A stretch of 64,000 nucleotides of DNA from Nitrospirota bacterium (GTDB lineage: Bacteria > Nitrospirota > Nitrospiria > Nitrospirales > Nitrospiraceae). Positions within the stretch are counted from its first letter, which is position 1, and each line of letters starts with the position of its first letter. Shown here in pieces: positions 55,559-64,000 of this stretch. The stretch is from positions 480,551 to 544,550 of the forward strand of contig JAUSMA010000069.1 of assembly GCA_030645475.1 (NCBI GenBank), read 5' to 3'. A program made the position numbers and the translations under genes. The notes beneath the pieces are model-generated. The model searched no databases, was not told where the DNA came from, and worked only from the letters and a program-made list of their open reading frames with translations.

Positions 55559-55918
55559 CTATTCAAAGGCTTCCAAGGAGGATCGCTCCGGGAAGGTCTT
55601 TTGGCATGAGGTACAGGTCAGGAAATAGATAGATTCACGGACGGACATGGTAATACGAAAGTTGAGGCTTACGCCTCGCTGATTGCAGGTCGGGCAGGAC
55701 ATCTCTTTGAGCCGGTACGGGATATCCGGTTGCGTGCGCTGGTAGAATTCCATATCCGTGTAGATCGGGAAGCTGTAGTAGCATTTTTTGCAGACGCCTC
55801 GCCATTCTCCATCCGCCTGCATAAAGCGTTGATCGACTCCGAAGCGTGACTCCTTACAGATCGCGCATTGAACGGTCTCGAGTCTGGTTTCCACTTCTTT
55901 GACGGTGAGGCTGGGCAT
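55559..55918 (-). CDS. Double zinc-ribbon protein
   Basis: This 119-residue protein has four CxxC pairs at Cys18/21, Cys43/46, Cys75/78 and Cys102/105, enough for two four-Cys zinc sites. The spacing resembles treble-clef or rubredoxin-like ribbons in RNA or DNA-binding proteins, but no exact family is recognised. AAGGAG precedes the ATG. The divergent neighbour is the phosphatase gene. Confidence 0.78.
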   Translation of the reverse strand: MPSLTVKEVETRLETVQCAICKESRFGVDQRFMQADGEWRGVCKKCYYSFPIYTDMEFYQRTQPDIPYRLKEMSCPTCNQRGVSLNFRITMSVRESIYFLTCTSCQKTFPERSSLEAFE

Positions 55919-55959
55919 TCACAGGCTCCTTGCGCAGAAGTGCGCGATATTGTGCGGAT

Positions 55960-55989
55960 AGTATAACGTTCACGGAGAAGCGAGCGCAA
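55960..55989 (-). promoter_or_regulatory. Promoter of the zinc-ribbon gene
   Basis: On the minus strand TTGCGC (55989-55984), an 18-nt spacer and TATACT (55965-55960) precede the gene with a leader of about 35 nt. Confidence 0.45.
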
Positions 55990-56012
55990 CGGGATCTGTC
56001 AGGGATTTTTTC

Positions 56013-56040
56013 TTGACCTGATCACGGCGCCGCTTATACT
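56013..56040 (+). promoter_or_regulatory. Promoter of the phosphatase gene, nearly leaderless
   Basis: TTGACC (56013-56018), a 16-nt spacer and TATACT (56035-56040) end 9 nt before the ATG at 56050, so the predicted leader is about 2-3 nt. Confidence 0.6.
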
Positions 56041-56049
56041 GAGAAGACG

Positions 56050-56505
56050 ATGCACTTTATTACCGAGACACTCCTGGTTGGCAATATCAACGATGCGAGC
56101 GAGCCGCCGGCACAGGTCAGCGCGGTGCTCCTGGTCGCGGCTGAATTTACCATACAGCCTCCCGCATGGCTCTCGTCTGGCAGGATTCCGTTTTCAGAAT
56201 ATGCTGAAGCCGAGCCCCTTCTATTGGACCGGGCTGTGAGCTGGGTCGAACAGCATGCTTCTGACAATCGGGTGATGGTCTGCTGCCGTGCCGGGATGAG
56301 CCGGTCTGTATCTGTGGTCATGGCCTATCTCTGTTGTGTCCAGGGGATGACCTATGCGGAGGTTTTGAAGTTGGTCACGACTCGCCGACCTGGCGCCATG
56401 CCCCTTCCCAATCTGGAGAAAGCCATCATTCAGGTTCGGCGCCTTCGCCATACTCGCACGATGGGCAAGCCAGCTCTCGCGTCACGCCGATCCTCTGGTT
56501 CGTAG
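56050..56505 (+). CDS. Dual-specificity protein phosphatase family protein
   Basis: This 151-residue protein is of the cysteine phosphatase (DSP) fold. The P-loop CRAGMSRS has nucleophile Cys79 and phosphate-binding Arg85 (CX5R), followed by the helix SVVMAYL and a C-terminal VTTRRPGAMP motif typical of DSPs. The residue before the nucleophile, nearly always His, is Cys78 here. Substrates may be phosphoproteins or phosphoinositide-like molecules; the sequence does not say. The last 20 residues are basic and probably disordered. Confidence 0.83.
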   Translation: MHFITETLLVGNINDASEPPAQVSAVLLVAAEFTIQPPAWLSSGRIPFSEYAEAEPLLLDRAVSWVEQHASDNRVMVCCRAGMSRSVSVVMAYLCCVQGMTYAEVLKLVTTRRPGAMPLPNLEKAIIQVRRLRHTRTMGKPALASRRSSGS

Positions 56506-56626
56506 TTCCGGTACCGAGTACGATCTTTCCCGCAGCCGTTCTTCTTCCACATTGCCTTTCACGTGCGGCTCATGGCCTAATCCCCCTGATTAGAGTGGGC
56601 GCGTCACTTGAGCCGGATTTCTTTCG

Positions 56627-57466
56627 ATGCCGGAATTGCCAGAAGCAGAGGCCGTTGCCCGTCAGATACGGGATCGTTTACTTGGCGCGCAACTCAGCGA
56701 GTGCCAGGTGGGCCGGGCGGATATTGTTCGTGAAGGGTTACCCACGCTCTCGTGGTATCGCGGTGCGCGTCTGGAAGATGTGGTGCGATATGGCAAGAGT
56801 GTGGCGATGGGGTTCAGGAAAGAGGGCGAATTACGATACATCGTCGCAGAGCTCGGTATGACCGGCCTCCTGCTCTTTCACGCGACGAAGACGAAACATC
56901 CGCAGCATGTGCATGTTCGCATGTCGTTCACGGGTGGCCGTGAGTCGGAGCTGCGCTATTGGAATCCACGACGCTTCGGACGGATGTCCTTGCTGGATCA
57001 GGCGGGACTCGATGCCTATCGCGCCCGTCGTTTTGGAGTAGATCCTTTGGTGGTATCGCGCGATGAGTTCATCAGTCTGATGGAAGCCAAACGTGGCAGG
57101 CTCAAGCCGTTGTTGATGCATCAGCAAGTCATCGCGGGGATCGGGAATATCTACGCGAATGAAATTCTCTTCCGCGCCAGGCTCCATCCAAACCGTGAGG
57201 TGAATCGGCTGCGCGTGGCGGCGATTGTCACGCTCCATGAGACCATGCAATCGGTGCTGCGCGAGGCAATTTTCTGCGGCGGATCGAGCGTCAAGGATTT
57301 CTTCGCGCCGGATGGCACGGAAGGCCAATACAAGCGCCGTCATCTCGTCTATGGTAAAGAAGGTCAGTCCTGCCCCAACCATTGCGGACGGACAATTATC
57401 CGTCTTCAAAGTGAACGAAGCTCGTTTTTTTGCCCAGCCTGCCAATCAAATCGATTCCGGGGATAA
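56627..57466 (+). CDS. mutM: Formamidopyrimidine-DNA glycosylase MutM (Fpg)
   Basis: This 279-residue bifunctional glycosylase/AP lyase removes 8-oxoguanine from DNA. The N-terminal catalytic PELPEAE (Pro1 nucleophile after Met removal, Glu2) is intact, and the helix-two-turn-helix region IAGIGNIYANEILF and the C-terminal zinc finger with CPNHC and CPAC pairs are present. It follows the phosphatase gene by 121 nt on the same strand. The 212-nt gap after it holds the aclB promoter. Confidence 0.95.
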   Translation: MPELPEAEAVARQIRDRLLGAQLSECQVGRADIVREGLPTLSWYRGARLEDVVRYGKSVAMGFRKEGELRYIVAELGMTGLLLFHATKTKHPQHVHVRMSFTGGRESELRYWNPRRFGRMSLLDQAGLDAYRARRFGVDPLVVSRDEFISLMEAKRGRLKPLLMHQQVIAGIGNIYANEILFRARLHPNREVNRLRVAAIVTLHETMQSVLREAIFCGGSSVKDFFAPDGTEGQYKRRHLVYGKEGQSCPNHCGRTIIRLQSERSSFFCPACQSNRFRG

Positions 57467-57603
57467 TTCTTGCCCAAGCCATGTAGGAGGCGTCTAGGCA
57501 TGCGGCATACTTTATTCCATACTTTCATTGGCTTAGGTCGAGGTGCGCCCAGCGCTCTTGCCGATAGGCCTTTTGAGCTAATGGACTTAGTTCCTCTGGT
57601 GTA

Positions 57604-57632
57604 TTGAGTCGTTCAACCGATTTCGTTAGAAT
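57604..57632 (+). promoter_or_regulatory. Promoter of the aclB-aclA operon
   Basis: TTGAGT (57604-57609), a 17-nt spacer and TAGAAT (57627-57632) give a leader of about 40 nt, with AGGAGTG before the aclB ATG. One of the better sigma-70 matches in the window. Confidence 0.68.
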
Positions 57633-57678
57633 CCTCCTCCTTTACAATTGTTTCTCACCATTCTGAAGGAGTGACGCC

Positions 57679-58878
57679 ATGGCGAAGGTGCTCGAAGGTC
57701 CCGGGATGGGGCTGATGAAGAAGTGGGGTATCACGGTCCCCAACTATGTCGTCGTCACTTCGGTTGACGAATTGACGAAGCTCGGCCAAGCCAATGAATG
57801 GCTGAAGAAATCCAAGTTGGTGGTTAAGGCGCATGAAGCGCTCGGTTCCCGGTTCAAGCTCGGTCTGGTGAAGGTCGATCTTGATTTCAAGGCGGCGGAA
57901 GCTGCGGCGAAGGAGATGATCGGTCGTCAGGTCGGCAGCATCACCGTCTCCCAGGTGATCGTGTCCGAAATGATCCCTCACAAAGAAGAATATTATTGTG
58001 CGGTGAAGTCTACCCGTGAAGGGACGGACATTCTGGTCGCGAATTGCGGCGGCATCGAAGTCGAGTCGAATTGGGATCGCGTGAAGCGATTGGCTTTGGA
58101 AGTCGGACAGCAGCCCTCGGCGGAAGCACTGGAGAAGGTGGCGAAGGATGCGGGTTTCACCGGTCCGCTCGTGAAGAAGATGGCCGATTTTGCTGGTAAA
58201 ATGTTTGCCTGTTTTGACAGTGAAGATGCGCAGTATCTGGAAGTGAATCCCGTCGTGTTGCGCGAACAAGACAGCGAATTGATTGCCTTGGATGCGGTCA
58301 CGCTTCTCGACGGCGACGCCAAGTTCCGGCATCCCGATTGGAACTTTGCCTTTGCCGCAGAATTCGGCCGTGCCTATTCCAAACACGAAATGGAAGTGAT
58401 GGCGGTCGACTCCAAGATCAAGGGGTCAGTCAAGTTTATCGAGATTCCCGGCGGAGATACGGCGATGCTCCCGGCAGGCGGTGGCGCCAGCGTCTATTAT
58501 TCCGATGCCGTCGTGGCGCGCGGTGGCAAGCTCGCCAACTACGCCGAATACTCAGGCGATCCGCCAGACTGGGCGGTTGAAGTGTTGACGGATAAGGTCT
58601 GCTCATTGCCCGGGATCAAGAACATCATCGTCGGCGGGGCGATTGCCAATTTCACCGACGTGGTAAAGACCTTCGGCGGCATCATCAACGGATTCCGCAA
58701 GGCAAAGTCGGAAGGGAAGCTCAAGGGCGTGAAGATCTGGGTACGTCGCGGAGGCCCGCGAGAGAAGGAAGGGCTCGACGCGATGCGCGCGCTCAAGGAC
58801 GAAGGGTTCGACATCAACGTCTTCGATCGTAATACGCCGCTCACCGACATCGTTGATAAGGCACTCCAGGCGAAGTAG
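57679..58878 (+). CDS. aclB: ATP-citrate lyase, small subunit AclB
   Basis: This 399-residue subunit has an N-terminal ATP-grasp part (LVVKAHEALGSRFKLG) and a C-terminal CoA-binding-like part, as in AclB of Chlorobium. With AclA it cleaves citrate to acetyl-CoA and oxaloacetate using ATP and CoA, the defining step of the reductive TCA cycle. Length fits the roughly 400-residue green sulfur and Nitrospira form. The alternative, citryl-CoA synthetase small subunit, is less likely because the partner carries a fused citrate synthase-like domain. It starts 41 nt before aclA. Confidence 0.92.
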   Translation: MAKVLEGPGMGLMKKWGITVPNYVVVTSVDELTKLGQANEWLKKSKLVVKAHEALGSRFKLGLVKVDLDFKAAEAAAKEMIGRQVGSITVSQVIVSEMIPHKEEYYCAVKSTREGTDILVANCGGIEVESNWDRVKRLALEVGQQPSAEALEKVAKDAGFTGPLVKKMADFAGKMFACFDSEDAQYLEVNPVVLREQDSELIALDAVTLLDGDAKFRHPDWNFAFAAEFGRAYSKHEMEVMAVDSKIKGSVKFIEIPGGDTAMLPAGGGASVYYSDAVVARGGKLANYAEYSGDPPDWAVEVLTDKVCSLPGIKNIIVGGAIANFTDVVKTFGGIINGFRKAKSEGKLKGVKIWVRRGGPREKEGLDAMRALKDEGFDINVFDRNTPLTDIVDKALQAK

Positions 58879-58918
58879 CCGCCGTCAATGACCAACTGAA
58901 TATTAAGGGGAGATCCCG

Positions 58919-60739
58919 ATGAGTATCCTGGCAAATAAAGATACCTATGTGGTCATTCAGGGCGGCGTTGCCGGTGTCAACGCTGCGCGCCGGATGGCCG
59001 AGTTTTGCTACCTGATCAAACGTTCGCTGAACGTGTTAGCTTTTGTCTATCCTCCTGATGCCGGCAAGGCACACGAAATTCCATACGGCAGCGGCCTGGT
59101 GACCGTTCCCATCTATAAGACTGTCGCGGAAGCCACCAAGAACCATCCCCAGATCAATACCAGCCTCGTCTATATCGGTGCGGATCGTGCGCTGAAGGGC
59201 GGGATGGAAGCCTTGGATGACTCGCATATCAAGGTGGTCTCCATGATCACCGAGGGTGTGCCTGAAAAGGATGCCAAGATCCTGGGCCGTCATGCGACCA
59301 AGCTCAAGAAGGTGTTCAATGGCCCTTCGTCGATTGGTATTGTGTCAGCCGGGTCCTGTCGCCTCGGCGTGATCGGCGGCGCTTTTGACAACCTGGTGCT
59401 GTCGAAGCTCTACCGCGAAGGGTCCTTCGGCGTCATCACCAAGTCGGGCGGTCTCTCCAACGAAATTATCTGGATCTGCTCGCAGTTTGCCGACGGTATT
59501 ACGACAGCCATCGGAATCGGCGGCGATGCCTATCCGGGAACCGACTATGTGAGTTATCTCGAGATGTTCGAGAACGATCCCCAGACGAAGGCGGTCATCA
59601 TCGTCGGCGAAATGGGCGGCGATCTCGAAGAGCGGGCCGCCGAGTGGTATGGCGCCAAGAAGCGGCGCGTCAAGTTGATGGCCGTGGTCTCCGGCTTCTG
59701 CCAGGAGAGCCTGCCGAAGGGCATGAAGTTCGGTCACGCCGGCGCGAAGGAAGGCTTGAAGGGCGAAGGATCGGCCCGTGCCAAATCCGATGCCTTGAAA
59801 AATGCCGGTGCGATTGTCCCGGCGACGTTCGGGGCTTTGGGCCCGGCGATCAAGGAAGCCTATCAGGAGATGTTGAAGTCCGGTCAGGTGAAGGAACCGG
59901 TCGAGCCGGCTTCACTGCCGAAATTGCCCAAGAGCATTGAAGCGGCCATGAAGGCCGATGAAGTCATGGTGGCCCCGCTGATCCGTACCACGATCAGCGA
60001 TGACCGCGGCGACGAACCCTGCTACGACGGATACCCGGCTTCCGAGCTCATCAATAAAGGCTACGAAATCCCCCACGTCGTGGGACTGTTGTGGGATAAG
60101 CGGCTGATCTCCAAGCAAGAAGCTGAAATCATCAAGCGTATCATGATGCTTTCCGCCGATCATGGTCCCTGCGTCAGCGGGGCCTTGGGGACGATCATCG
60201 CGGCCTGCGCCGGGATCGGACTGTCCCAGTCGGTAGCGGCAGGCTTGATCATGATCGGCCCCCGCTTCGGCGGCGCCGTGACCGATGCCGGACGCTTCTT
60301 CAAACATGCGGTCGACAACAAAATGACGGTGGACGAGTTCCTGGTTTATATGAAGAAGAACCATGGCCCTGTGCCGGGGATCGGCCATCGGGTGAAGAGC
60401 TTGCGTAATCCTGACAAGCGGGTGAAGGAGCTGGTCGGATACGTCAAGAGTTTGAACATGAAGACGCCGTGCCTCGATTTTGCGCTCGAAGTGGAAAAGA
60501 TCACGTCGGTGAAGAAGGACAACCTGATCCTGAACGTGGACGGCACGATGGCGGCGGTGCTCGTCGATATCGGCTTCCCGGTCGACAGTTTGAACGGTTT
60601 CTTCATCCTCTCGCGCACGATCGGGCTGATCGGGCATTGGGTGGATCAAAAACGTCAGGACAGCCGCTTGATCAGGCTGTTCGATTATTTGGTGAATTAC
60701 GCGGCTCCCAAGCGCCGCGAAGTGCCGCCATTAAAGTAG
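58919..60739 (+). CDS. aclA: ATP-citrate lyase, large subunit AclA
   Basis: This 606-residue subunit has an N-terminal succinyl-CoA synthetase alpha-like region whose phosphohistidine is His273 in FGHAGAKEG, the residue number reported for green sulfur AclA. Its C-terminal citrate synthase-like (citryl-CoA lyase) domain has GPCVSGALGT, the active-site His490 in GIGHRVKS and LDFALEVEKI. The fused architecture separates it from the Hydrogenobacter two-enzyme system. An 86-nt palindromic gap separates it from acn. Confidence 0.94.
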   Translation: MSILANKDTYVVIQGGVAGVNAARRMAEFCYLIKRSLNVLAFVYPPDAGKAHEIPYGSGLVTVPIYKTVAEATKNHPQINTSLVYIGADRALKGGMEALDDSHIKVVSMITEGVPEKDAKILGRHATKLKKVFNGPSSIGIVSAGSCRLGVIGGAFDNLVLSKLYREGSFGVITKSGGLSNEIIWICSQFADGITTAIGIGGDAYPGTDYVSYLEMFENDPQTKAVIIVGEMGGDLEERAAEWYGAKKRRVKLMAVVSGFCQESLPKGMKFGHAGAKEGLKGEGSARAKSDALKNAGAIVPATFGALGPAIKEAYQEMLKSGQVKEPVEPASLPKLPKSIEAAMKADEVMVAPLIRTTISDDRGDEPCYDGYPASELINKGYEIPHVVGLLWDKRLISKQEAEIIKRIMMLSADHGPCVSGALGTIIAACAGIGLSQSVAAGLIMIGPRFGGAVTDAGRFFKHAVDNKMTVDEFLVYMKKNHGPVPGIGHRVKSLRNPDKRVKELVGYVKSLNMKTPCLDFALEVEKITSVKKDNLILNVDGTMAAVLVDIGFPVDSLNGFFILSRTIGLIGHWVDQKRQDSRLIRLFDYLVNYAAPKRREVPPLK

Positions 60740-60745
60740 GCAAGT

Positions 60746-60797
60746 GGCGAGAGGCGCGCGGCAAGGGGCTAATTCCCTCTCGCCCCTAGCCTCGTGC
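60746..60797. repeat. Palindromic element between aclA and acn
   Basis: GGCGAGAGG (60746-60754) and CCTCTCGCC (60776-60784) form a perfect 9-bp stem. A competing fold pairs GAGGCGCGCGGC with GCCTCGTGCCTC at 10 of 12 positions. It fills nearly all the gap and may attenuate or stabilise the mRNA. Confidence 0.5.
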
Positions 60798-60825
60798 CTC
60801 TAGCCCGATAGTAAGGAGAAGAATC

Positions 60826-63072
60826 ATGTCGATCGATCTGGCGAAAAATCTCTATACGAAGATGCCCGACGTGTTTGCCAAGGCCCGGAAGAAGTTCGGG
60901 CGTGGTTTGACGTTGGCGGAGAAGGTGCTCGTTTCACATGCCGACAATTTCGACACCCAGACGTGGGAACGCGGCAAGGCGATGTTGGCCTTGCGCCCCG
61001 ATCGTGTGGCGATGCAGGACGCGACGGCCCAGATGGCCATGTTGCAGTTCATGCAGGCCAACAAGAAGCAAGCGGCTGTGCCGAGCACCATCCATTGCGA
61101 TCACTTGATCCGTGCCGAAATGGGTTCCGAGAAGGACCTGCTTCGTGCGGTAGACGAGAACAAGGAAGTCTATAATTTTCTCGCCTCGGCGGCGAAGAAG
61201 TACGGCATCGGCTTCTGGAAGCCTGGCGCCGGGATCATTCACCAGGTCGTGCTGGAGAACTATGCGTTCCCCGGCAGCTTGATCATCGGTACCGATTCAC
61301 ATACCCCCAACGGCGGCGGACTTGGTGGCTTAGCCATTGGTGTCGGTGGTGCGGACGCCGGCGAAGTCATGGCCGGTCTGCCATGGGAAGTGCTCCATCC
61401 GAAGCTGATCGGTATCCGCCTGACCGGTAAGTTGAGCGGCTGGGCCTCGGCCAAGGACGTCATCCTGTACCTTTGCGGTCTTCTGACGGTGAAGGGCGGA
61501 ACGAACAAGATCGTCGAGTACTTCGGCCCCGGAGCCGAGACCATCAGTGCAACCGGCAAGGGCACGATTTGCAACATGGGAGCGGAGTTGGGCGCGACGA
61601 CCTCCGTGTTCCCCTTCGACCAGAAGATGGTCGCCTATCTGAACATCACAGATCGGGCAGAGTTGGCCAATCTTGCCATCGCGAACAAGGCCTTGCTGGT
61701 GGCGGATCCAGAGGTCTATCAGACGCCTGAGAAATACTACGACCAGATCGTGGAAGTCGACCTGTCGACGCTCGAACCCCATGTCGTCGGGCCCCATACG
61801 CCGGACCTTGCGCGACCCATCTCCAAGATGGCGGCGGAAGCGAAGGAGAAGGGTTATCCGGTCGAACTCAAGGCGGCCCTCATCGGCAGCTGCACCAATT
61901 CCTCCTATGAAGACATTAGCCGTTCGGCCCACATCGCCCAGCAAGGGTTGAAGGCCGGGCTCAAGGCGAAGGCCTCGTTCCTGGTCTCGCCAGGTTCCGA
62001 GCGTATTTATCACACGATGAAGCGCGACGGGTTCTTGGACACGTTTGAAAAATTGGGTGGCACGGTACTGTCGAATTCTTGCGGTCCCTGTATCGGACAG
62101 TGGAAGCGGGCCGATGGCGTGAAGGGGAAGGCGGATTCGATCGTCAGTTCGTTTAACCGGAACTTCCCTGGCCGCAACGATGGCATCAGTGAGACCTTGT
62201 CATTCCTTGCAAGCCCGGAAATTGTGACGGCTTATGCCATCTCGGGAGATTTGGCTTTCGATCCTGTCAATCAGACGCTCAAGGGCGCGGACGGCAAGCA
62301 GTTTAAGTTCGAGCCGCCGCAGGGTGAAGAGCTTCCATCCAAGGGCTTCGCGAAGGCTGACGAAGGTTTTGTGGCGCCGGCCGCCAACGGGGATGGTTTG
62401 ACCGTCGACATTCCGCCGACGAGCGAGCGACTACAACTATTGCAGCCTTTCCCACGCTGGGACGGCAAAGATTTCGAAAAGCTTCCGCTGTTGATCAAGA
62501 CCAAGGGCAAAACGACGACCGATCACATCTCTCCGGCCGGTCCTTGGCTCAAGTTCCGCGGCCATCTGGACAAGATCAGCGACAACATGTTCCTGGGCGC
62601 GAACAATGCGTTCTTCCCAGAGCCCGGCAAGGGGACAGACGTGTTGACCGGGGAGACCGGCTTGACCATGGCGCAGATCGCCCGCCGATATAAGGCAAAG
62701 GGGATCGGTTCGATTGTGGTCGGAGATGAGAATTACGGCGAGGGCAGCAGCCGGGAACATGCCGCGATGTCTCCGCGTTTCCTCAACGTGCGCGTTGTCA
62801 TCACGAAGGGCTTTGCCCGCATTCACGAGACCAATTTGAAGAAGCAGGGGATCTTGGCGTTGACCTTCGCTGACCCGAAGGATTACGAGAAGATTGAGCA
62901 ACAGGACCGCATCAGCGTGACGGGGCTTAGCAGCCTGGCTCCCGGCAAACCGGTGCAGGTGACGATACACAAGACGGATGGCACTTCGCTCACCATCCAG
63001 GCGAACCACAGCATCACCGATCAACAGATTGCGTGGTTCAAGGCTGGTTCAGCGTTGAATGCGCTGAACTGA
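60826..63072 (+). CDS. Aconitate hydratase
   Basis: This 748-residue [4Fe-4S] enzyme interconverts citrate and isocitrate. Cluster ligands are Cys356 (GSCTNS), Cys419 and Cys422 (CGPC), with the same 63- and 3-residue spacing as mitochondrial aconitase. The swivel domain with GDENYGEGSSREHAA is C-terminal. Domain order is that of the mitochondrial/AcnA class, not AcnB. It lies downstream of aclA and 25 nt upstream of icd, and works in the reductive direction here. Confidence 0.95.
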   Translation: MSIDLAKNLYTKMPDVFAKARKKFGRGLTLAEKVLVSHADNFDTQTWERGKAMLALRPDRVAMQDATAQMAMLQFMQANKKQAAVPSTIHCDHLIRAEMGSEKDLLRAVDENKEVYNFLASAAKKYGIGFWKPGAGIIHQVVLENYAFPGSLIIGTDSHTPNGGGLGGLAIGVGGADAGEVMAGLPWEVLHPKLIGIRLTGKLSGWASAKDVILYLCGLLTVKGGTNKIVEYFGPGAETISATGKGTICNMGAELGATTSVFPFDQKMVAYLNITDRAELANLAIANKALLVADPEVYQTPEKYYDQIVEVDLSTLEPHVVGPHTPDLARPISKMAAEAKEKGYPVELKAALIGSCTNSSYEDISRSAHIAQQGLKAGLKAKASFLVSPGSERIYHTMKRDGFLDTFEKLGGTVLSNSCGPCIGQWKRADGVKGKADSIVSSFNRNFPGRNDGISETLSFLASPEIVTAYAISGDLAFDPVNQTLKGADGKQFKFEPPQGEELPSKGFAKADEGFVAPAANGDGLTVDIPPTSERLQLLQPFPRWDGKDFEKLPLLIKTKGKTTTDHISPAGPWLKFRGHLDKISDNMFLGANNAFFPEPGKGTDVLTGETGLTMAQIARRYKAKGIGSIVVGDENYGEGSSREHAAMSPRFLNVRVVITKGFARIHETNLKKQGILALTFADPKDYEKIEQQDRISVTGLSSLAPGKPVQVTIHKTDGTSLTIQANHSITDQQIAWFKAGSALNALN

Positions 63073-63096
63073 CAACGAGCTAACAGAGGAATAACC

Positions 63097-64000
63097 ATGA
63101 CGACCAAGGCATCCAAGATCATTTATACGAAGACGGACGAAGCGCCGATGTTGGCGACCTATTCGTTCTTGCCGATCATCAATGCCTTCAGCAAGGCAGC
63201 CGGTGTGTCCGTTGAGCTGCGGGACATCTCTCTGGCCGGGCGTATCATTGCCTTGTTCCCCGATTACTTGACGCCTGAGCAGAAGCAGTCAGACGACCTG
63301 GCCGAGTTGGGCGCGTTGGCCAAGACCCCGGAAGCCAATATTATCAAGCTCCCCAACATCAGCGCCTCGCTGCCCCAGTTGCAAGAAGCCATTAAGGAGT
63401 TGCAGGGCCAGGGGTATAAACTGCCCGAGTATCCGGAAGTTCCAAAAGACGACAAAGAGAAAGACGTCAAGTCGCGCTACGACAAAGTGAAAGGCAGCGC
63501 CGTGAACCCGGTCCTGCGCGAAGGCAATTCCGATCGCCGCGCGGCGCCGGCCGTCAAGCGCTATGCGCGCAAGAACCCGCACTCGATGGGCGAGTGGAGT
63601 CCGGCGTCGCGCACCCACGTTTCGCACATGCGCCACGGTGATTTCTACCATGACGAAAAATCCATGACACTGGACACGGCGCGCGACGTCAGGCTGGAAC
63701 TGGTCGCCAGGAGCGGCAAGACCATTGTGCTGCGGCCCAAGGTTGCGCTGCTCGCCGGCGAGATCATCGACAGCATGTTCATGAGCAAGAAAGCCCTGCT
63801 CGATTTCTATGAAACCGAGATCGAGGACGCATACAAAACCGGCGTGTTGTTCTCGCTGCACGTCAAGGCCACCATGATGAAGGTGTCGCATCCCATCGTG
63901 TTCGGTCACTGCGTGAAGATCTACTACAAGGACGCGTTTGCCAAACACGGCAAATTGTTTGAAGAGTTGGGTGTGAACGTCAACAACGGGCTGGTCAACC
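63097..64000 (+). CDS. icd: Monomeric NADP-dependent isocitrate dehydrogenase, N-terminal part
   Basis: The first 301 codons are present; the gene runs off the right edge. The start [20 protein letters not shown] and the later [13 protein letters not shown] and [14 protein letters not shown] belong to the roughly 740-residue monomeric isocitrate dehydrogenase family, unrelated in size to homodimeric Icd. In the reductive TCA cycle it would carboxylate 2-oxoglutarate. After about residue 125 Arg and His codons shift to CGC and CAC, unlike neighbouring genes. An AGAGGA stretch precedes the ATG. Confidence 0.9.
   Translation, partial: MTTKASKIIYTKTDEAPMLATYSFLPIINAFSKAAGVSVELRDISLAGRIIALFPDYLTPEQKQSDDLAELGALAKTPEANIIKLPNISASLPQLQEAIKELQGQGYKLPEYPEVPKDDKEKDVKSRYDKVKGSAVNPVLREGNSDRRAAPAVKRYARKNPHSMGEWSPASRTHVSHMRHGDFYHDEKSMTLDTARDVRLELVARSGKTIVLRPKVALLAGEIIDSMFMSKKALLDFYETEIEDAYKTGVLFSLHVKATMMKVSHPIVFGHCVKIYYKDAFAKHGKLFEELGVNVNNGLVN

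Overview
The window is a continuous, gene-dense, moderately GC-rich bacterial chromosome segment. Three things point to an autotroph of the Nitrospirota, most likely Nitrospira-like. It has an ATP-citrate lyase of the two-gene (AclB/AclA) type. It has a five-subunit 2-oxoacid:ferredoxin oxidoreductase that includes an epsilon subunit. Aconitase and isocitrate dehydrogenase lie directly after the citrate lyase. Together these are the diagnostic parts of a reductive TCA cycle. Genus assignment is inference: no rRNA and no nitrite oxidoreductase gene lies in the window.

1-16955 is a nearly complete division and cell wall (dcw) cluster, all on the plus strand and mostly joined by ATGA/GTGA overlaps: rsmH (3' end)-ftsL-ftsI-murE-murF-mraY-murD-ftsW-murG-murC-murB-ddl-ftsQ-ftsA-ftsZ. 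It is followed by pgeF, yggS, proC, yggT, a divIVA-like gene and a serine hydrolase (17000-21413). 21421-27073 holds a small unknown gene divergent from pgsA, then pilC and a PilS/PilR-like sensor kinase and sigma-54 activator. 27048-30538 carries ispE, prs, rplY and pth. 30736-39150 is a ribosomal and fatty-acid block: rpsF-ssb-rpsR-yceD-rpmF-plsX-fabH-fabD-fabG-acpP-fabF-rnc. Two tandem secreted cyclophilins follow.

40513-42603 is a minus-strand trio (NHL-like secreted protein, Cys-rich protein, PilZ protein). folD, a short metF and panB (42838-45641) form a one-carbon/pantothenate group. A minus-strand operon (45849-47888) encodes a MetV-like small protein, QueF, ApaH and a DUF309 protein. 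48301-52427 is the five-gene oxidoreductase operon, with its own promoter, a palindromic leader hairpin and a strong terminator. 52546-57466 is a looser region: a small orphan, an Rsm22-like methyltransferase, an AT-richer gene with an HEPN-type Rx4H motif, a zinc-ribbon protein, a dual-specificity phosphatase and mutM. 57679-64000 is the reductive TCA block aclB-aclA-acn-icd, with icd running off the end.

No rRNA, tRNA, CRISPR array, transposase or phage gene was found. The most unusual signals are non-coding. A repeat family (43699-43855 and 54067-54170) keeps its fold while its outer stem changes sequence. Several promoters place the predicted transcription start at or within a few bases of the start codon (metV-like, rsm22-like and phosphatase genes). 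Structured leaders precede rpsF and the oxidoreductase operon. Among proteins, the clearest oddities are the separated MetF/MetV-like pair, the HEPN-motif orphan, a Cys-Cys phosphatase loop and a monomeric isocitrate dehydrogenase in a reductive TCA cluster.
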